DNA from: Hyphomicrobiales bacterium
GTDB lineage: Bacteria > Pseudomonadota > Alphaproteobacteria > Rhizobiales > Rhizobiaceae
Assembly (NCBI GenBank): GCA_900472395.1
Contig: UCHV01000014.1
Location: 267,955 to 331,954, forward strand
Direction: 5' to 3'
DNA length: 64,000 nt
Within the stretch, counting starts at the first letter, position 1. Every line of letters begins with the position of its first letter. The notes beneath the pieces were generated by a model. It saw only the letters and a program-made list of their open reading frames with translations, searched no databases and was not told where the DNA came from. Of the stretch, positions 1 through 10,176 are shown in pieces. The position numbers and the translations under genes are program-made.

Positions 1-188
1 TCGGCAAGATGCTGCGCTCGGATGTGCTTGCAATGCAGAAGGCGCTGGTGGCCAAAGGATATGATGTCGGCAATGTCGATGGATTGCCGGGCTTCAAGAC
101 CCGCCGCTCATTGGGTGACTGGCAGGCGAAAAGCGGGCTGGCCCAGACATGTTATCCGGATGCTTCGTTGAAGGGCAAGTTACGGTAA
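1..188 (+). CDS. Lytic murein transglycosylase, C-terminal end only
   Basis: A frame open from the left edge ends at a TAA at 186-188 and gives the last 61 residues of a protein. The tail holds a peptidoglycan-binding-1 type repeat: a helix with LAMQKALVAKGYDVG, then NVDGLPGFKTRRSLGDWQ, the usual pattern of a glycan-binding tail. In rhizobia such a tail usually ends soluble or membrane-bound lytic transglycosylases of the MltB type, which cleave peptidoglycan in the periplasm. The catalytic part lies outside the window, so the family call rests on the binding repeat and on habit of the family. The gene is cut by the window edge, not broken. Confidence 0.7.
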   Translation, partial: GKMLRSDVLAMQKALVAKGYDVGNVDGLPGFKTRRSLGDWQAKSGLAQTCYPDASLKGKLR

Positions 189-204
189 GCTGAGGCCGCA
201 GAGA

Positions 205-330
205 ATACCCCTCACCAAGCGCGTCCAGCGATCGGCTTTGCCTCTCGCGGACTTGCTATCCTCTCCCGCAAGGGGAGAGGGAGGATGCTGCGGCCTTATC
301 TCTCCCCTTGCGGGAGAGAAAGCGATTTCA
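205..330. repeat. Rhizobial-type intergenic palindromic repeat
   Basis: Between the transglycosylase stop and the convergent MFS gene lie two 19-base arms at 261-279 (CTCTCCCGCAAGGGGAGAG) and 300-318 that are exact reverse complements. Each arm is itself nearly palindromic. Transcripts could fold this into a large hairpin, and it may act as a bidirectional terminator between the two convergent genes. Similar 'ctctcccgcaaggggagag' elements are common between genes in Agrobacterium and Rhizobium genomes. The outer borders given here are approximate. Confidence 0.6.
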
Positions 331-395
331 ACATCTTGGCCAGAGGCCAAGTGTTAGAAATCGCAAGTGAGTGGCTAATACCTCACCCAAGCCTC

Positions 396-2027
396 TCAAT
401 GATGCAGGTCGATCGGCGCCTTGTGAAAAATATCGTCGCGCGGCGGGATGGCCTGCCGTTCGATCATGCGGTGAACGCGTGGGCCGACCTCGCCGACATG
501 CAGTTCGCGGATTCGTTTCCAGACATCGGCATCCGCCTGGGTACGACGCTGGTTATGACGCACGTAATCCGCCCAGGTGGCGGTATGATAGGTTTCCGTC
601 CAGATATCCGGGTTTTCCAGATCGCGCATCAGTGTCCATTGGCGCGCACCATCGCGGATGCGGATGCGGCGGCGCTGCGACATCAGGTCGAGGAATTCGG
701 CCACGTCCTTCTCGCCGATCGTGTAATCGATCAGCAGCACGATTGGCCCGCTTCGCGCTTTCAGATCCAGGCGCAGCGACGGTTCGTTGAATGTGTTGAG
801 CGGATCGAGATTGAGGCTTTCGAACTGCGGCAGGCGCATGCGCAGACCGATGACGATGCCGACAAGCATGACCGCGGCGGAACAGAGAAACGCAGTCGGC
901 GCGCCATGGTTTTCAGCGACGAGGCCCCACATCCAGCTGCCGCCGGCCATGCCGCCGAAAACTGCCGTCTGGTAAAGCGATAAGGCCCGCCCGACCACCC
1001 AGCGCGGAGTGGACATCTGCACCGTGACATTGAACAGCGATAGCGCCATGACCCAGCAGGCCCCGGGGATCAGCATGATGGCGGTGGTAAGCCACGCATT
1101 CGTGCTGAACGCCGTGACGACGGCGCTGATGGCAAACCCGCAGAACGACATGCGGACGATGGTTTCCGACGTGAATTTTTCGCGCAAGGTCGCATTGGCG
1201 AAAGCGCCGCCGATGGCGCCGATACCGAAGGCGCCGAGCATGATGCCGTAGGTGAGCGGACCGCCTGACACCAGATCGCGCGCGACAATCGGCAAAAGCG
1301 CGAGAATGATGCTGGTGGAAATGCCGAAGATGAAGGAGCGGAACATCACGTTCAGGATGTTCGGCGACATGGCGACGTAGCCGATGCCGGCGGAGATCGC
1401 CCGCAGCATGGTTTCCCGAGGCAGCTGCGTTTTCACATATTGGGGCCGCCAGCGCGCCAGCGCGTAGATCAGCGCCAGATAGCTGAATGTATTGGCGGCA
1501 AAAGCCGCGGCTGCGCCCGCGGCCGCAACGATTGCGCCGCCGATGGCAGGCCCGACGCTGCGGGTGATGTTGAAACCGACGCTGTTGAGCGTGACGGCGG
1601 CCGGCAGAATTTCACGCGGCACCATATCGCCCACGGATGCCTGCCAGGACGGGTTGTTGAGCGCCACACCGCAGCCGATGAGGAAAGTGAAGGCGAGCAG
1701 CGACCAAGGGGTGAGGACATCCAGATAGGCGCAGAGCGTGAGAAGCGACGAGACGACCAGCATGAAGATCTGGGCCGTCAGCATGATGCCGCGGCGATTG
1801 TAATTATCCGCCAAGGCACCCGAAACCAGCGAGAACAACATGATCGGCAAGGTTGTCGACGACTGGACCAGCGCCACCATGTCCTGCGAATTGCTGATCG
1901 ACGTCATCATCCAGGCCGCACCCACCGCCTGTATCAGCCCGCCGAGGTTGGAGGATATGCTGGCGAACCAGACTGTTCGGAACGTCTGATGACTGAAAGG
2001 CGCGAGAGGCGACACCCGGTTGGGCAC
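396..2027 (-). CDS. MFS transporter, EntS/MFS_3-like exporter
   Basis: The protein has 543 residues. The first about 400 show the twelve hydrophobic segments of a major facilitator, with the loop 2-3 signature GALADNYNRRG near residue 70. The closest pattern is the MFS_3 family (enterobactin exporter EntS and relatives), whose rhizobial members often carry a soluble C-terminal extension. Here about 130 polar residues follow the last membrane segment, including the stretch TWADYVRHNQRRTQADADVW. It should act in the inner membrane as a proton-driven exporter; the substrate cannot be read from sequence. It stands alone, convergent with the truncated gene on its left and divergent from the rimP operon. 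The start at 2027 places the membrane segments correctly. Confidence 0.75.
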   Translation of the reverse strand: MPNRVSPLAPFSHQTFRTVWFASISSNLGGLIQAVGAAWMMTSISNSQDMVALVQSSTTLPIMLFSLVSGALADNYNRRGIMLTAQIFMLVVSSLLTLCAYLDVLTPWSLLAFTFLIGCGVALNNPSWQASVGDMVPREILPAAVTLNSVGFNITRSVGPAIGGAIVAAAGAAAAFAANTFSYLALIYALARWRPQYVKTQLPRETMLRAISAGIGYVAMSPNILNVMFRSFIFGISTSIILALLPIVARDLVSGGPLTYGIMLGAFGIGAIGGAFANATLREKFTSETIVRMSFCGFAISAVVTAFSTNAWLTTAIMLIPGACWVMALSLFNVTVQMSTPRWVVGRALSLYQTAVFGGMAGGSWMWGLVAENHGAPTAFLCSAAVMLVGIVIGLRMRLPQFESLNLDPLNTFNEPSLRLDLKARSGPIVLLIDYTIGEKDVAEFLDLMSQRRRIRIRDGARQWTLMRDLENPDIWTETYHTATWADYVRHNQRRTQADADVWKRIRELHVGEVGPRVHRMIERQAIPPRDDIFHKAPIDLHH

Positions 2028-2149
2028 TGTGCTGTTCCTGAATGATTCTTGTTGAGCTTTAACGTAGAGACATGACCGGCAAGGGCAAGCCGAAAGACGA
2101 CCCGACGGCGATATGGTTCAGGCACTGCGACGCCGTGACAGCGCAACCC

Positions 2150-2178
2150 TTGCAATCCTGCGGCTTGAGGCGTATATG
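2150..2178 (+). promoter_or_regulatory. Candidate sigma-70 promoter of rimP operon
   Basis: TTGCAA at 2150-2155 and TATATG at 2173-2178 are separated by exactly 17 bases. Transcription would start near 2185 and give a leader of about 105 bases before rimP. Found by eye and not tested; the leader contains the hairpin listed next. Confidence 0.5.
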
Positions 2179-2205
2179 ACCATTAAATTCTTGATCGTCT
2201 GATGA

Positions 2206-2237
2206 AGGGTGGGCCCGCAAGGACCCGCTCTTTTTTA
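2206..2237 (+). promoter_or_regulatory. Terminator-like hairpin in the rimP leader (candidate attenuator)
   Basis: A stem (GGGTGGGCCC, loop GCAA, GGACCCGCTC; one mismatch and G-T pairs) is followed directly by six T residues. It sits after the candidate promoter and about 55 bases before the rimP start. This is the form of a rho-independent terminator, yet the operon it precedes is essential, so controlled read-through is the likely role. A rimP leader of similar logic is known in enterobacteria; homology with that element is not claimed. Confidence 0.55.
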
Positions 2238-2291
2238 TTAGCCGGTCGCGGGAGAAGCTTCGCATATTTGCGATAACACGCCGGATAAAAC

Positions 2292-2888
2292 ATGCAGCCA
2301 ACCGAACTGGAGCCGCGTCTCATCGTCGAGACAGGCCTTGACCTCAGGATCGCAGAAATCATCGAACCCACGCTGATCGGCATGGGTTTCCGTCTGGTGC
2401 GCGTGCGCATGATGAACCAGAACGGCATGACGCTGCAGATCATGGCCGAGCGCGAAGACGGCACGATGGATGTCGAAGGCTGCGAAGCCGTATCCACCGC
2501 GATTTCGCCCGTTCTCGATGTGGAAGATCCCATCGACAAGGAGTATCATCTGGAAGTGTCCTCGCCGGGCATCGACCGCCCCATGGTGCGCAAGTCCGAT
2601 TTCGCGCGCTGGGCTGGCCATCTCATCAAGCTGGAGACCTCGATCCTGGTCGACGGCAAGAAGCGTTTCCGCGGCAAGATCGGCGAGAGCAACGAAGACG
2701 GTTTTGTGCTTGAGCGCGACCAGGTGGCTGCCGGCGAAGAGCCGCATGTAACCATTCCGTTCTCGGCGCTCGCCGAAGGCAAGCTGATCCTGACGGACGA
2801 CCTGATCCGCGACGCTCTGAAGGCCGATAAGCTTGCCAAGCAGGCGGCCAACCAGAACGACGGCGAAGACGAACAAGACGCAGAATAA
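2292..2888 (+). CDS. rimP: Ribosome maturation factor RimP
   Basis: RimP helps late assembly of the 30S subunit. The 198-residue protein matches the family: an N-terminal alpha/beta domain with [11 protein letters not shown] near 32-42 and the conserved [20 protein letters not shown] near 86-106, then an SH3-like C-terminal domain with [11 protein letters not shown]. The C-terminus is acidic and longer than in E. coli, as usual in Rhizobiales. It is the first gene of the rimP-nusA-ylxR-infB operon, 57 bases before nusA, and is preceded by a promoter and a terminator-like hairpin. The chosen ATG is the first in frame after the hairpin; its ribosome site is weak. Confidence 0.95.
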   Translation: MQPTELEPRLIVETGLDLRIAEIIEPTLIGMGFRLVRVRMMNQNGMTLQIMAEREDGTMDVEGCEAVSTAISPVLDVEDPIDKEYHLEVSSPGIDRPMVRKSDFARWAGHLIKLETSILVDGKKRFRGKIGESNEDGFVLERDQVAAGEEPHVTIPFSALAEGKLILTDDLIRDALKADKLAKQAANQNDGEDEQDAE

Positions 2889-2945
2889 CATTGAAACCCT
2901 GCCTTAAACGGCAGTCAGCATTTCGACCTACGGAGACCAACGACT

Positions 2946-4562
2946 ATGGCAGTGAGTGCGAACCGGCTTGAACTTCTGCAGATCGCAGATGCAGTTGCGC
3001 GCGAAAAAGTCATCGACCGCGAAATCGTTCTGGCCGCCATGGCCGACGCGATCCAGAAGGCCGCACGTTCGCGTTACGGCTCTGAGACCAACATTCGCGC
3101 CGACATCAACTCGAAGACCGGCGAAATCCGCCTCCAGCGTCTTCTCGAAGTGGTCGAGCATGCCGAAGACTACGGCACGCAGATCCCGCTGGCTCTCGCC
3201 CGCGACCGCAATGTCGACGCCAAGATCGGCGACTTCATCGCCGATCCGCTGCCGCCGATGGACTTTGGCCGTATCGCCGCACAGTCGGCCAAGCAGGTCA
3301 TCGTGCAGAAGGTGCGCGAAGCCGAGCGTGACCGCCAGTTCGACGAATTCAAGGACCGCATGGGCGAAATCGTCAACGGCACCGTCAAGCGCGTCGAATA
3401 CGGCAACGTCATCGTCGACCTCGGCCGTGGCGAAGGCATCATCCGTCGCGACGAGATGATCCCGCGCGAAAACATGCGTTACGGCGACCGCGTCCGCGCC
3501 TACGTCTACGACGTTCGCCGCGAACAGCGTGGCCCGCAGATTTTCCTATCGCGTACGCATCCGCAGTTCATGGTCAAGCTTTTCACCATGGAAGTGCCGG
3601 AAATCTACGACGGCATCATCCAGATCAAGTCGGTTGCCCGTGACCCCGGTTCGCGCGCCAAGATCGCCGTCATCTCCAACGACTCGTCGATCGATCCGGT
3701 CGGTGCCTGCGTCGGTATGCGTGGTAGCCGCGTTCAGGCGGTTGTCGGCGAGCTTCAGGGCGAAAAGATCGACATCATTCCGTGGAGCCAGGATCCGGCT
3801 TCCTTCATTGTCAACGCCCTGCAGCCGGCTGAAGTCGCCAAGGTCGTTCTCGACGAAGATGCAGAGCGTATCGAAGTCGTGGTTCCGGACGAGCAGCTGT
3901 CGCTGGCCATCGGCCGCCGCGGCCAGAACGTCCGCCTCGCATCGCAGCTGACCGGCTGGGATATCGACATCATGACGGAAGCCGAAGAGTCGGAACGCCG
4001 TCAGAAGGAATTCAACGAGCGCACCAACCTGTTCATGGAAGCCCTCGACGTCGACGAAATGGTCGGCCAGGTGCTTGCTTCGGAAGGTTTTGCCGCCGTC
4101 GAGGAACTGGCTTACGTCGAACTCGACGAAATCGCCTCGATCGACGGTTTCGACGAAGACACCGCCAACGAGATCCAGACACGCGCCAAGGAATTCCTGG
4201 AGCGTATCGAAGCCGAAAACGATGCCAAGCGCGTTGCGCTCGGCGTTCAGGACGAGCTGAAGCAGATCGACGGCCTGACGGCCCAGATGCTGGTGGCGCT
4301 CGGCGAAGAAGGCATCAAGACGGTCGAAGACTTTGCCGGCTGCGCAGCCGACGATCTCGTCGGCTGGTCGGAACGCAAGAACAACGAGACCAAGAAGTTC
4401 GAAGGTACGTTCTCGAAGTTCGACGTCTCCCGTGTCGAAGCCGAAAACATGATCGTGCAGGCCCGTCTGCTGGCCGGCTGGATCACCGAGGCTGACCTTG
4501 CAACGGCCGAAGAAGACGTTGCCGAGACCTCGGAGGAGGCGGAAGCCGCTGAACAGGAATGA
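2946..4562 (+). CDS. nusA: Transcription termination/antitermination factor NusA
   Basis: NusA binds RNA polymerase and nascent RNA, and controls pausing, termination and antitermination. The 538 residues show the family order: an N-terminal polymerase-binding domain (1 to about 125), an S1 domain (about 135-200, [20 protein letters not shown]), two KH domains (about 230-345, with [18 protein letters not shown] and [18 protein letters not shown]), then two acidic helix-hairpin repeats ending in a Glu-rich tail. The extra C-terminal repeats are usual in proteobacteria. The stop overlaps the next start (ATGA), so translation of ylxR is probably coupled. A ggagacc site precedes the ATG. Confidence 0.97.
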   Translation: MAVSANRLELLQIADAVAREKVIDREIVLAAMADAIQKAARSRYGSETNIRADINSKTGEIRLQRLLEVVEHAEDYGTQIPLALARDRNVDAKIGDFIADPLPPMDFGRIAAQSAKQVIVQKVREAERDRQFDEFKDRMGEIVNGTVKRVEYGNVIVDLGRGEGIIRRDEMIPRENMRYGDRVRAYVYDVRREQRGPQIFLSRTHPQFMVKLFTMEVPEIYDGIIQIKSVARDPGSRAKIAVISNDSSIDPVGACVGMRGSRVQAVVGELQGEKIDIIPWSQDPASFIVNALQPAEVAKVVLDEDAERIEVVVPDEQLSLAIGRRGQNVRLASQLTGWDIDIMTEAEESERRQKEFNERTNLFMEALDVDEMVGQVLASEGFAAVEELAYVELDEIASIDGFDEDTANEIQTRAKEFLERIEAENDAKRVALGVQDELKQIDGLTAQMLVALGEEGIKTVEDFAGCAADDLVGWSERKNNETKKFEGTFSKFDVSRVEAENMIVQARLLAGWITEADLATAEEDVAETSEEAEAAEQE

Positions 4563-5251
4563 TTGCCGAGGCTTCTGCCAACGGTGATCACGAAGATCAG
4601 GATGCGGACGAAGTTTTCAACGACCGCACCTGCATCGTGACGCGCGAGGCCGGATCGCCGGAAACGCTGATCCGCTTCGTGGCCGGCCCTGACGGGACGG
4701 TGGTTCCGGACCTGAAACGCCAGCTGCCGGGTCGCGGCTGCTGGGTGAAGGCGGAACGGGCTATGGTCGACAAGGCCGTGGCTCGCAAGATTTTTGCACG
4801 CGCGCTCAAGAACAAGGAGGTGCGTGCAGAGCCGGAACTCGGCGCACTGGTGGACACATTGATGGTGTCCCAGGTTGCCGGCATGATGAACCTGGCCCGC
4901 AAGGCTGGGCAATTTATCTCCGGCGCGACGAAAGTGGATGCCGCTGTCCGCTCGGGCGAGGCTCTGGCCGTGTTTCACGCGTCGGATGCAGCCGCGGACG
5001 GCAAACGCAAGATCGACCAGGCCCGAAAGGCCTGGCGGCTCGGTAACGACCTGGAGGAGGAGATTCCTTCCTTCGCGTTGTTCACCGCGGCCGAAATGGA
5101 CGAACTGATGGGCCAGAATGCTTTTATCCATGCCGTAGCGCTTGCAGGCCAGGCAGGTGAAGGTGTAGTGAAGCGCGCAACCATGCTCGAAACGTACCGT
5201 CATGGCGGTCCTTCCGGAGCAAATGGCGGCGCTGGCCGGTCAGAGACATGA
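4559..5251 (+). CDS. YlxR/DUF448 RNA-binding protein with L7Ae-like C-terminal domain
   Basis: The N-terminal part (about 18-95) is a YlxR/DUF448 domain: RTCIVTREAGSPETLIRFV followed by LPGRGCWVKAERAMVDKAV, the conserved GRG block. The C-terminal part (about 100-205) resembles the L7Ae/L30e fold, with MMNLARKAGQFISGATKVDAAVRSG. The two-domain form, annotated as 'RNA-binding protein' in alphaproteobacteria, is about twice the length of the Gram-positive YlxR. Its place between nusA and infB, with an ATGA overlap to nusA, is the classic position and suggests a role in translation or transcription elongation. The molecular role is not established for this version. Confidence 0.9.
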   Translation: MIAEASANGDHEDQDADEVFNDRTCIVTREAGSPETLIRFVAGPDGTVVPDLKRQLPGRGCWVKAERAMVDKAVARKIFARALKNKEVRAEPELGALVDTLMVSQVAGMMNLARKAGQFISGATKVDAAVRSGEALAVFHASDAAADGKRKIDQARKAWRLGNDLEEEIPSFALFTAAEMDELMGQNAFIHAVALAGQAGEGVVKRATMLETYRHGGPSGANGGAGRSET

Positions 5252-5352
5252 CACGGTTACCGGCAAAAGCCGGCTGCCGCATTGAACGACGTGTATTGAA
5301 ACACAGGGTCTGATGTTCCTCATCCGGTCCTGTGCGAAGGAACAGGAACGGA

Positions 5353-8064
5353 ATGACGGACAACAAAGACGACAAGACAGCCGGCGTGAAAAAGACCCTC
5401 ACCCTGAAACCATCAGGGATGAGCCAGGGTACCGTGCGCCAGGATATGGGGCGCGGCCGTACGAAGTCGGTCGTCGTAGAGACGGTGAAACGCCGCCCGA
5501 CCCGCCCGCAGGACGAAAAGCCGATCACCCCGATCGCGACGCCGGCAGCACCGCGCGCCGAAACGCCGGCACCTGTTGCCGCAGCGACGCCAGCGCCACG
5601 CCCGGCGACACCGGCAGCCGCGCCTGCCCCGGCGCAGAACCAGACCCGCGTTCACCAGCAGACGCAAGCGCATCGCCCGGCCCCGACGCCGGTTCGCCAG
5701 CCGGAACGCCCGCGTGGCGCCGTGCTGCACGACCTGTCGGCCAGCGAAATGGACGCCCGTCGCCGCGCACTCGTAGAAGCGCAGGCTCGCGAAGTCATCG
5801 AAGCGCAGAAGCGCGCCGAAGACGAAGCACGCCGCAAGGTCGAGGAAGAACAGCGCCGCATCGAGGCGGAAGCCGAAGCTGCGCGCATTGCCGCTCTGCC
5901 GAAGCCAGAGCCTGTTGTTGAACCGGTTGTCGAAGAACCTGCCGCTCAGCCGGCGGCAGCCGCTCCGGCAGCGACCCGCAATCAGGAAAACCGCCCGCAG
6001 ACGACGCGTCCTGCCGCACCCGGCAGCGCCGCTGCCGTTCCCGGCCGCCGCAATGTCAGCGAAGAAGATGACCGTCGCGGCCCGCCGCGTGGCGGCGCTC
6101 CGAACCGTGGCAAGGCAGCCGTCGTCATTCCGGCCAAGGCCCCGGCCCGCCCGAAGGCTGACGATGGTCGCCGTCAGGGCAAGCTGACGATCACCGCAGC
6201 CAGCACGGACGACGACGGTAACAACCGTGGCCGTTCGATGGCCGCCATGCGCCGCCGTCAGGAAAAGTTCCGCCGCAGCCAGATGCAGGAAACCCGTGAA
6301 AAGGTTATCCGCGAAGTCATCCTGCCGGAAACCATCACCATTCAGGAATTGTCGCAGCGTATGTCCGAACGGGCCGTCGACGTGATCAAGTACCTGATGA
6401 AGGAAGGCCAGATGATGAAGCCGGGCGACGTCATCGACGCCGACCTCGCAGAACTCATCGCCTCGGAATTCGGCCATACGGTCAAGCGCGTTTCGGAATC
6501 CGACGTTGAAGAAGGCATCTTCGACGTTGCCGACGACGCCGTCGAAATGATCTCGCGTCCTCCGGTCGTCACGATCATGGGTCACGTCGACCACGGCAAG
6601 ACCTCGCTGCTCGACGCTATCCGTCAGGCAAACGTCGTATCGGGCGAAGCCGGTGGCATTACCCAGCATATCGGTGCCTATCAGGTCGAACAGAACGGCC
6701 AGAAGATCACCTTCATCGACACCCCCGGTCACGCCGCCTTTACGGCCATGCGTGCCCGTGGTGCACAGGCGACGGATATCGCGATCCTGGTGGTTGCGGC
6801 CGACGACGCCGTGATGCCGCAGACGATCGAATCCATCAGCCACGCAAAGGCTGCCGGCGTTCCGATCATCGTGGCGATCAACAAGATCGACAAGCACGAA
6901 GCCAACCCGGACAAGGTCCGTCAGCAGCTTCTGCAGCATGAAGTCTTCGTTGAATCGCTGGGCGGTGAAGTGCTCGACGTCGAAGTTTCGGCCAAGAACA
7001 AGCTCAACCTCGACAAGCTGCTCGAAGCGGTGCTGCTGCAGGCCGAAATCCTCGATCTCAAGGCCGATCCGGTCCGTACGGCCGAAGGTATCGTCATCGA
7101 AGCCCAGCTCGACCGTGGTCGTGGTGCGGTTGCGACCGTTCTCGTCCAGAAGGGCACGCTGAAGCCTGGCCAGATCATCGTTGCCGGCGACCAGTGGGGC
7201 CGTGTTCGCGCCCTCGTCAATGACAAGGGTGAACACGTCAAGGAAGCAGGGCCTGCCATGCCGGTCGAAATCCTCGGCCTGTCGGGTACGCCTGCTGCCG
7301 GTGACCGCTTTGCCGTCGTTGAAAACGAAAGCCGTGCTCGCGAGATTTCCGAATATCGCCAGCGTCTGGCCCGCGACAAGGCCGTTGCACGCCAGTCCGG
7401 TCAGCGCGGTTCGCTCGAACAGATGATGAGCAAGCTGCAGAACACCGGCTACAAGGAGTTCCCGCTGCTCATCAAGGGCGACGTGCAGGGTTCGGTCGAA
7501 GCGATTATCGCATCGCTCGACAAGCTCGGCACCGACGAAGTGCGTGCCCGCATCGTTCACTCCGGCGCAGGCGCCATCACGGAATCGGATCTTTCGCTTG
7601 CCGAAGCGTCTAACGCCGCGATCATCGGCTTCAACGTTCGTGCCAACGCACAGGCCCGTCTGGCCGCAGAACGTGGCGGTATCGAACTTCGCTACTACAA
7701 CATCATCTACGATCTGGTGGATGACGTGAAGGCAGCGATGTCGGGTCTGCTTTCGCCGGAACGCCGCGAGACTTTCCTCGGCAATGCCGAGATCCTCGAA
7801 GTGTTCAACATCACCAAGACCGGCAAGGTCGCTGGTTGCCGTGTTGTCGAAGGCAAGGTCGAGCGTGGTGCAGGTGTACGCCTGCTGCGCGACAACGTCG
7901 TCATCCACGAAGGCAAGCTCAAGACGCTCAAGCGCTTCAAGGACGAAGTCTCGGAAGTGCCGATGGGCCAGGAATGCGGTATGGCCTTCGAGAACTACGA
8001 AGACATCCGCGCCGGCGACGTCATCGAGTGCTTCCGCGTGGAACACATCACGCGTTCGCTCTAA
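5353..8064 (+). CDS. infB: Translation initiation factor IF-2
   Basis: IF-2 is the GTPase that brings initiator tRNA to the 30S subunit and promotes subunit joining. The protein has 903 residues. A long Ala/Pro/Glu-rich, low-complexity N-terminal region (to about 300) is followed by the IF2-N domain, then the G domain with GHVDHGKT at 410-417, DTPGHAAF and NKIDK, and the IF2 domains II-IV to the C-terminus. The ATG at 5353 is preferred over a GTG 21 bases upstream: AGGA lies five bases before it and the typical [13 protein letters not shown] start follows. In most relatives rbfA comes next; here a terminator and exbB follow, see findings. Confidence 0.97.
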   Translation: MTDNKDDKTAGVKKTLTLKPSGMSQGTVRQDMGRGRTKSVVVETVKRRPTRPQDEKPITPIATPAAPRAETPAPVAAATPAPRPATPAAAPAPAQNQTRVHQQTQAHRPAPTPVRQPERPRGAVLHDLSASEMDARRRALVEAQAREVIEAQKRAEDEARRKVEEEQRRIEAEAEAARIAALPKPEPVVEPVVEEPAAQPAAAAPAATRNQENRPQTTRPAAPGSAAAVPGRRNVSEEDDRRGPPRGGAPNRGKAAVVIPAKAPARPKADDGRRQGKLTITAASTDDDGNNRGRSMAAMRRRQEKFRRSQMQETREKVIREVILPETITIQELSQRMSERAVDVIKYLMKEGQMMKPGDVIDADLAELIASEFGHTVKRVSESDVEEGIFDVADDAVEMISRPPVVTIMGHVDHGKTSLLDAIRQANVVSGEAGGITQHIGAYQVEQNGQKITFIDTPGHAAFTAMRARGAQATDIAILVVAADDAVMPQTIESISHAKAAGVPIIVAINKIDKHEANPDKVRQQLLQHEVFVESLGGEVLDVEVSAKNKLNLDKLLEAVLLQAEILDLKADPVRTAEGIVIEAQLDRGRGAVATVLVQKGTLKPGQIIVAGDQWGRVRALVNDKGEHVKEAGPAMPVEILGLSGTPAAGDRFAVVENESRAREISEYRQRLARDKAVARQSGQRGSLEQMMSKLQNTGYKEFPLLIKGDVQGSVEAIIASLDKLGTDEVRARIVHSGAGAITESDLSLAEASNAAIIGFNVRANAQARLAAERGGIELRYYNIIYDLVDDVKAAMSGLLSPERRETFLGNAEILEVFNITKTGKVAGCRVVEGKVERGAGVRLLRDNVVIHEGKLKTLKRFKDEVSEVPMGQECGMAFENYEDIRAGDVIECFRVEHITRSL

Positions 8065-8088
8065 GCCGAACGCGTTCAGAAACAGCAA

Positions 8089-8121
8089 AGCCGCCCGTGA
8101 TGCTCACGGGCGGCTTTTTTT
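8089..8121 (+). terminator. Rho-independent terminator of the rimP-infB operon
   Basis: A perfect 12-bp stem (AGCCGCCCGTGA / TCACGGGCGGCT) with the three-base loop TGC is followed by a run of T residues, 25 bases after the infB stop. This is a strong intrinsic terminator and ends the operon before any rbfA gene. Confidence 0.92.
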
Positions 8122-8173
8122 GTACCTATTGGGGCGATTGCGGCGGCGCAGGCGGCCTATTGACGGACCGTCC

Positions 8174-8247
8174 AAACTTGACTCGAACAAGCGTATTTTA
8201 CCGTGGCGCAACAATTTATTGTTGCCAAACTTAGTCAAGTTTACTAT
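8174..8247 (+). promoter_or_regulatory. exbB promoter region with nested inverted repeats
   Basis: Outer arms AAACTTGACT (8174-8183) and AGTCAAGTTT (8233-8242) are exact reverse complements. An inner palindrome, GCAACAAT-TT-ATTGTTGC, lies at 8208-8225. A possible promoter, TTGTTG (8219-8224) with 17-base spacing to TACTAT (8242-8247), overlaps the inner palindrome and the right outer arm. The arrangement suggests a repressor site. Iron control is plausible from the tonB context, but neither element is an obvious RirA or Irr box. Confidence 0.45.
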
Positions 8248-8377
8248 CGGGTAACCGAACGGTACGAGCGTCGCCTGGGGCATGTTCGCTGACGGATTGA
8301 ATGTATATCGCATTCTCCCGGGCATGGCACACGATGGGGGCATCGTGCAGGCCTGTTTCGAGTCCGGAGAATTTCTA

Positions 8378-9652
8378 ATGTCCATAGCCGATAATCGCGT
8401 TTCGACCACTCGTGGCCGTGGCATCCACCTTCTATCCTGCACGGCGCTCGTTGCCGCAACGCTGCTGACGGCATCCGCTCAAGCTCAGACGCCGCCGACG
8501 GAAACACCCGCTGCGACAACGACGCAGGAAAGTGCACCCGCGACACCAAGCCAACCTGCAACACCGGCACAGCCTGCGGCATCGGCACAGCCTTCCGCAA
8601 CAGCACCTGCTGCCCAGCCCCAGAATGCTGCACCGGCAGGTTCTCCGGCTGCTCAGCCCACAACGCCTGCGCAGGGCGGATCAAGCGCGCCGACCGGTCG
8701 CTTGCCGCAGGCGGCCAGCCCGGCACCGGCGACTGCTCCGGCCAGCCAGCCGGCACCCGCAGACGTCAACGCTACTCCCGCAACGGCACCGACCGCTTCC
8801 GAACAATCCGCTCAGACACCTGCCACCGAACCGTCGAGCACAGTCGCTCCGGCTCAACCGGGCACAGCACCAGCCCCGCAGGCCACCGATATTACACCGG
8901 CCACCGGCGAAGAGGCACCGCGTGCAGATCTGCCGCATGACCTTTCGCCCTGGGGCATGTTCATGCAGGCCGACTGGGTCGTCAAAACCGTCATGATCGG
9001 CCTTGCCATCGCTTCGCTTCTGACCTGGACCGTATGGCTGGCCAAGACATTTGAACTGGCCGGCGCCCGTGCCCGCGCCAACAGGACCATCAAGGCCATT
9101 CGCAAGGCGCGCACGCTCGGTGAGGCCGTCAAGGCGACGGAAGGCCGCGGCGGTCCTGCCGCCGCCATGCTGCGCGCCGCCGCCGAGGAAATGGATATTT
9201 CCGAAGCAGCGATCGAGCATGCGGAAGGTGACGGCGTGAAGGAACGCGTATCGTCCGTTCTGTCGCGTATCGAAGCCTCTGCCGGACGCCGCATGGCACG
9301 GGGTACCGGCATTCTGGCGACCATCGGCTCCGTTGGCCCGTTCGTCGGCCTGTTCGGCACCGTCTGGGGTATCATGAACTCGTTCATCGGCATTTCGGAA
9401 TCGAACACGACCAACCTTGCGGTCGTGGCACCCGGTATCGCGGAAGCACTTCTGGCCACCGCGATCGGCCTTGTTGCCGCGATCCCCGCCGTTGTCATCT
9501 ACAACCTGTTCGCCCGTTCGGTGACCGGTTATCGCCAGCTTCTGGCCGATGCCGCCGCCGGCGTCGAGCGTCTGGTCAGCCGTGACCTTGACTTCCGCAA
9601 AATTCCGCCGGGCGGCCGCGTCAAGCCGGTTTCGCTCGTCGCCGGGGAGTAA
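8378..9652 (+). CDS. exbB: TonB-system inner-membrane proton channel ExbB
   Basis: ExbB forms the pentameric proton channel that powers TonB at the inner membrane. From ATG 8378 the protein has 424 residues. This start has GGAGA seven bases upstream and opens a clear signal sequence ([20 protein letters not shown]). About 140 residues rich in Ala, Pro, Thr and Gln follow, then the ExbB core with three membrane segments: one near 200 ([20 protein letters not shown]) and two in the MotA/TolQ/ExbB domain ([26 protein letters not shown] and [19 protein letters not shown]). The long periplasmic extension is usual in rhizobial and pseudomonad ExbB and absent in E. coli. Five bases separate it from exbD. 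Confidence 0.93.
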   Translation: MSIADNRVSTTRGRGIHLLSCTALVAATLLTASAQAQTPPTETPAATTTQESAPATPSQPATPAQPAASAQPSATAPAAQPQNAAPAGSPAAQPTTPAQGGSSAPTGRLPQAASPAPATAPASQPAPADVNATPATAPTASEQSAQTPATEPSSTVAPAQPGTAPAPQATDITPATGEEAPRADLPHDLSPWGMFMQADWVVKTVMIGLAIASLLTWTVWLAKTFELAGARARANRTIKAIRKARTLGEAVKATEGRGGPAAAMLRAAAEEMDISEAAIEHAEGDGVKERVSSVLSRIEASAGRRMARGTGILATIGSVGPFVGLFGTVWGIMNSFIGISESNTTNLAVVAPGIAEALLATAIGLVAAIPAVVIYNLFARSVTGYRQLLADAAAGVERLVSRDLDFRKIPPGGRVKPVSLVAGE

Positions 9653-9657
9653 GCACC

Positions 9658-10176
9658 ATGGCTGGCGGCATTCGCGAACATCACGGCGAGGAAATGGCCG
9701 AGAACCACGAGATCAACGTGACGCCGTTTATCGACGTCATGCTGGTTCTCCTGATCATCTTCATGGTGGCGGCGCCGCTGGCAACCGTCGACGTCAATGT
9801 CGATCTGCCTGCTTCCACCGCCAAGCCGGCCGAACGGCCGGATGAACCGATGTATCTGACGGTCAAGGAAGACCTCAGCCTCAACCTTGGCAATGATGTC
9901 GTTTCCCGCGAGGAACTGGCCAACACGCTTGACCGCCTGACCGGCAACAAGCGCGATACCCGTGTCTTCCTTCGCGCCGACAAGATGGTCGATTACGGCC
10001 ACTTCATGGAAGTGATGAACCTTCTGCGTGACGGCGGTTACCTGAAAATCGCGCTGGTAGGGCTCGAGAGCCTGCCGGCACCGATGCCTGCCCAGGAGGG
10101 AACCGGAGCGGGAACGGCATCGCCAGCCCCCGCCACATCGCCGGCTCCGGCTGCCGCTGGAGGTGCCAACCCGTGA
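9658..10176 (+). CDS. exbD: TonB-system biopolymer transport protein ExbD
   Basis: ExbD is the single-pass partner of ExbB in the proton channel. The 172-residue protein shows NVTPFIDVMLVLLIIFMVAAPL near residues 20-42, including the essential membrane aspartate in FIDVMLVLL, then a periplasmic alpha/beta domain with VFLRADKMVDYGHFMEVMNLLRDGGYLKIALVG. A short Ala/Pro tail of about 20 residues ends the protein. The stop overlaps the tonB start, so translation is likely coupled. Together with exbB and tonB it forms one operon. Confidence 0.95.
   Translation: MAGGIREHHGEEMAENHEINVTPFIDVMLVLLIIFMVAAPLATVDVNVDLPASTAKPAERPDEPMYLTVKEDLSLNLGNDVVSREELANTLDRLTGNKRDTRVFLRADKMVDYGHFMEVMNLLRDGGYLKIALVGLESLPAPMPAQEGTGAGTASPAPATSPAPAAAGGANP

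Noticed and set aside
2072..2179. 35-codon frame MTGKGKPKDDPTAIWF... before rimP
   Set aside because: It overlaps the likely -35 and -10 of rimP, has no ribosome site and no known relative.
5413..8088. Very long open frame (about 890 codons) on the minus strand across infB
   Set aside because: It mirrors infB in a frame forced open by GC-rich third positions. Its product has no family pattern and infB is certain. The same applies to long opposite-strand frames over phoA (14902-16707), rpsA (19428-21539), pnp (43374-46199) and fixN (61238-62818).
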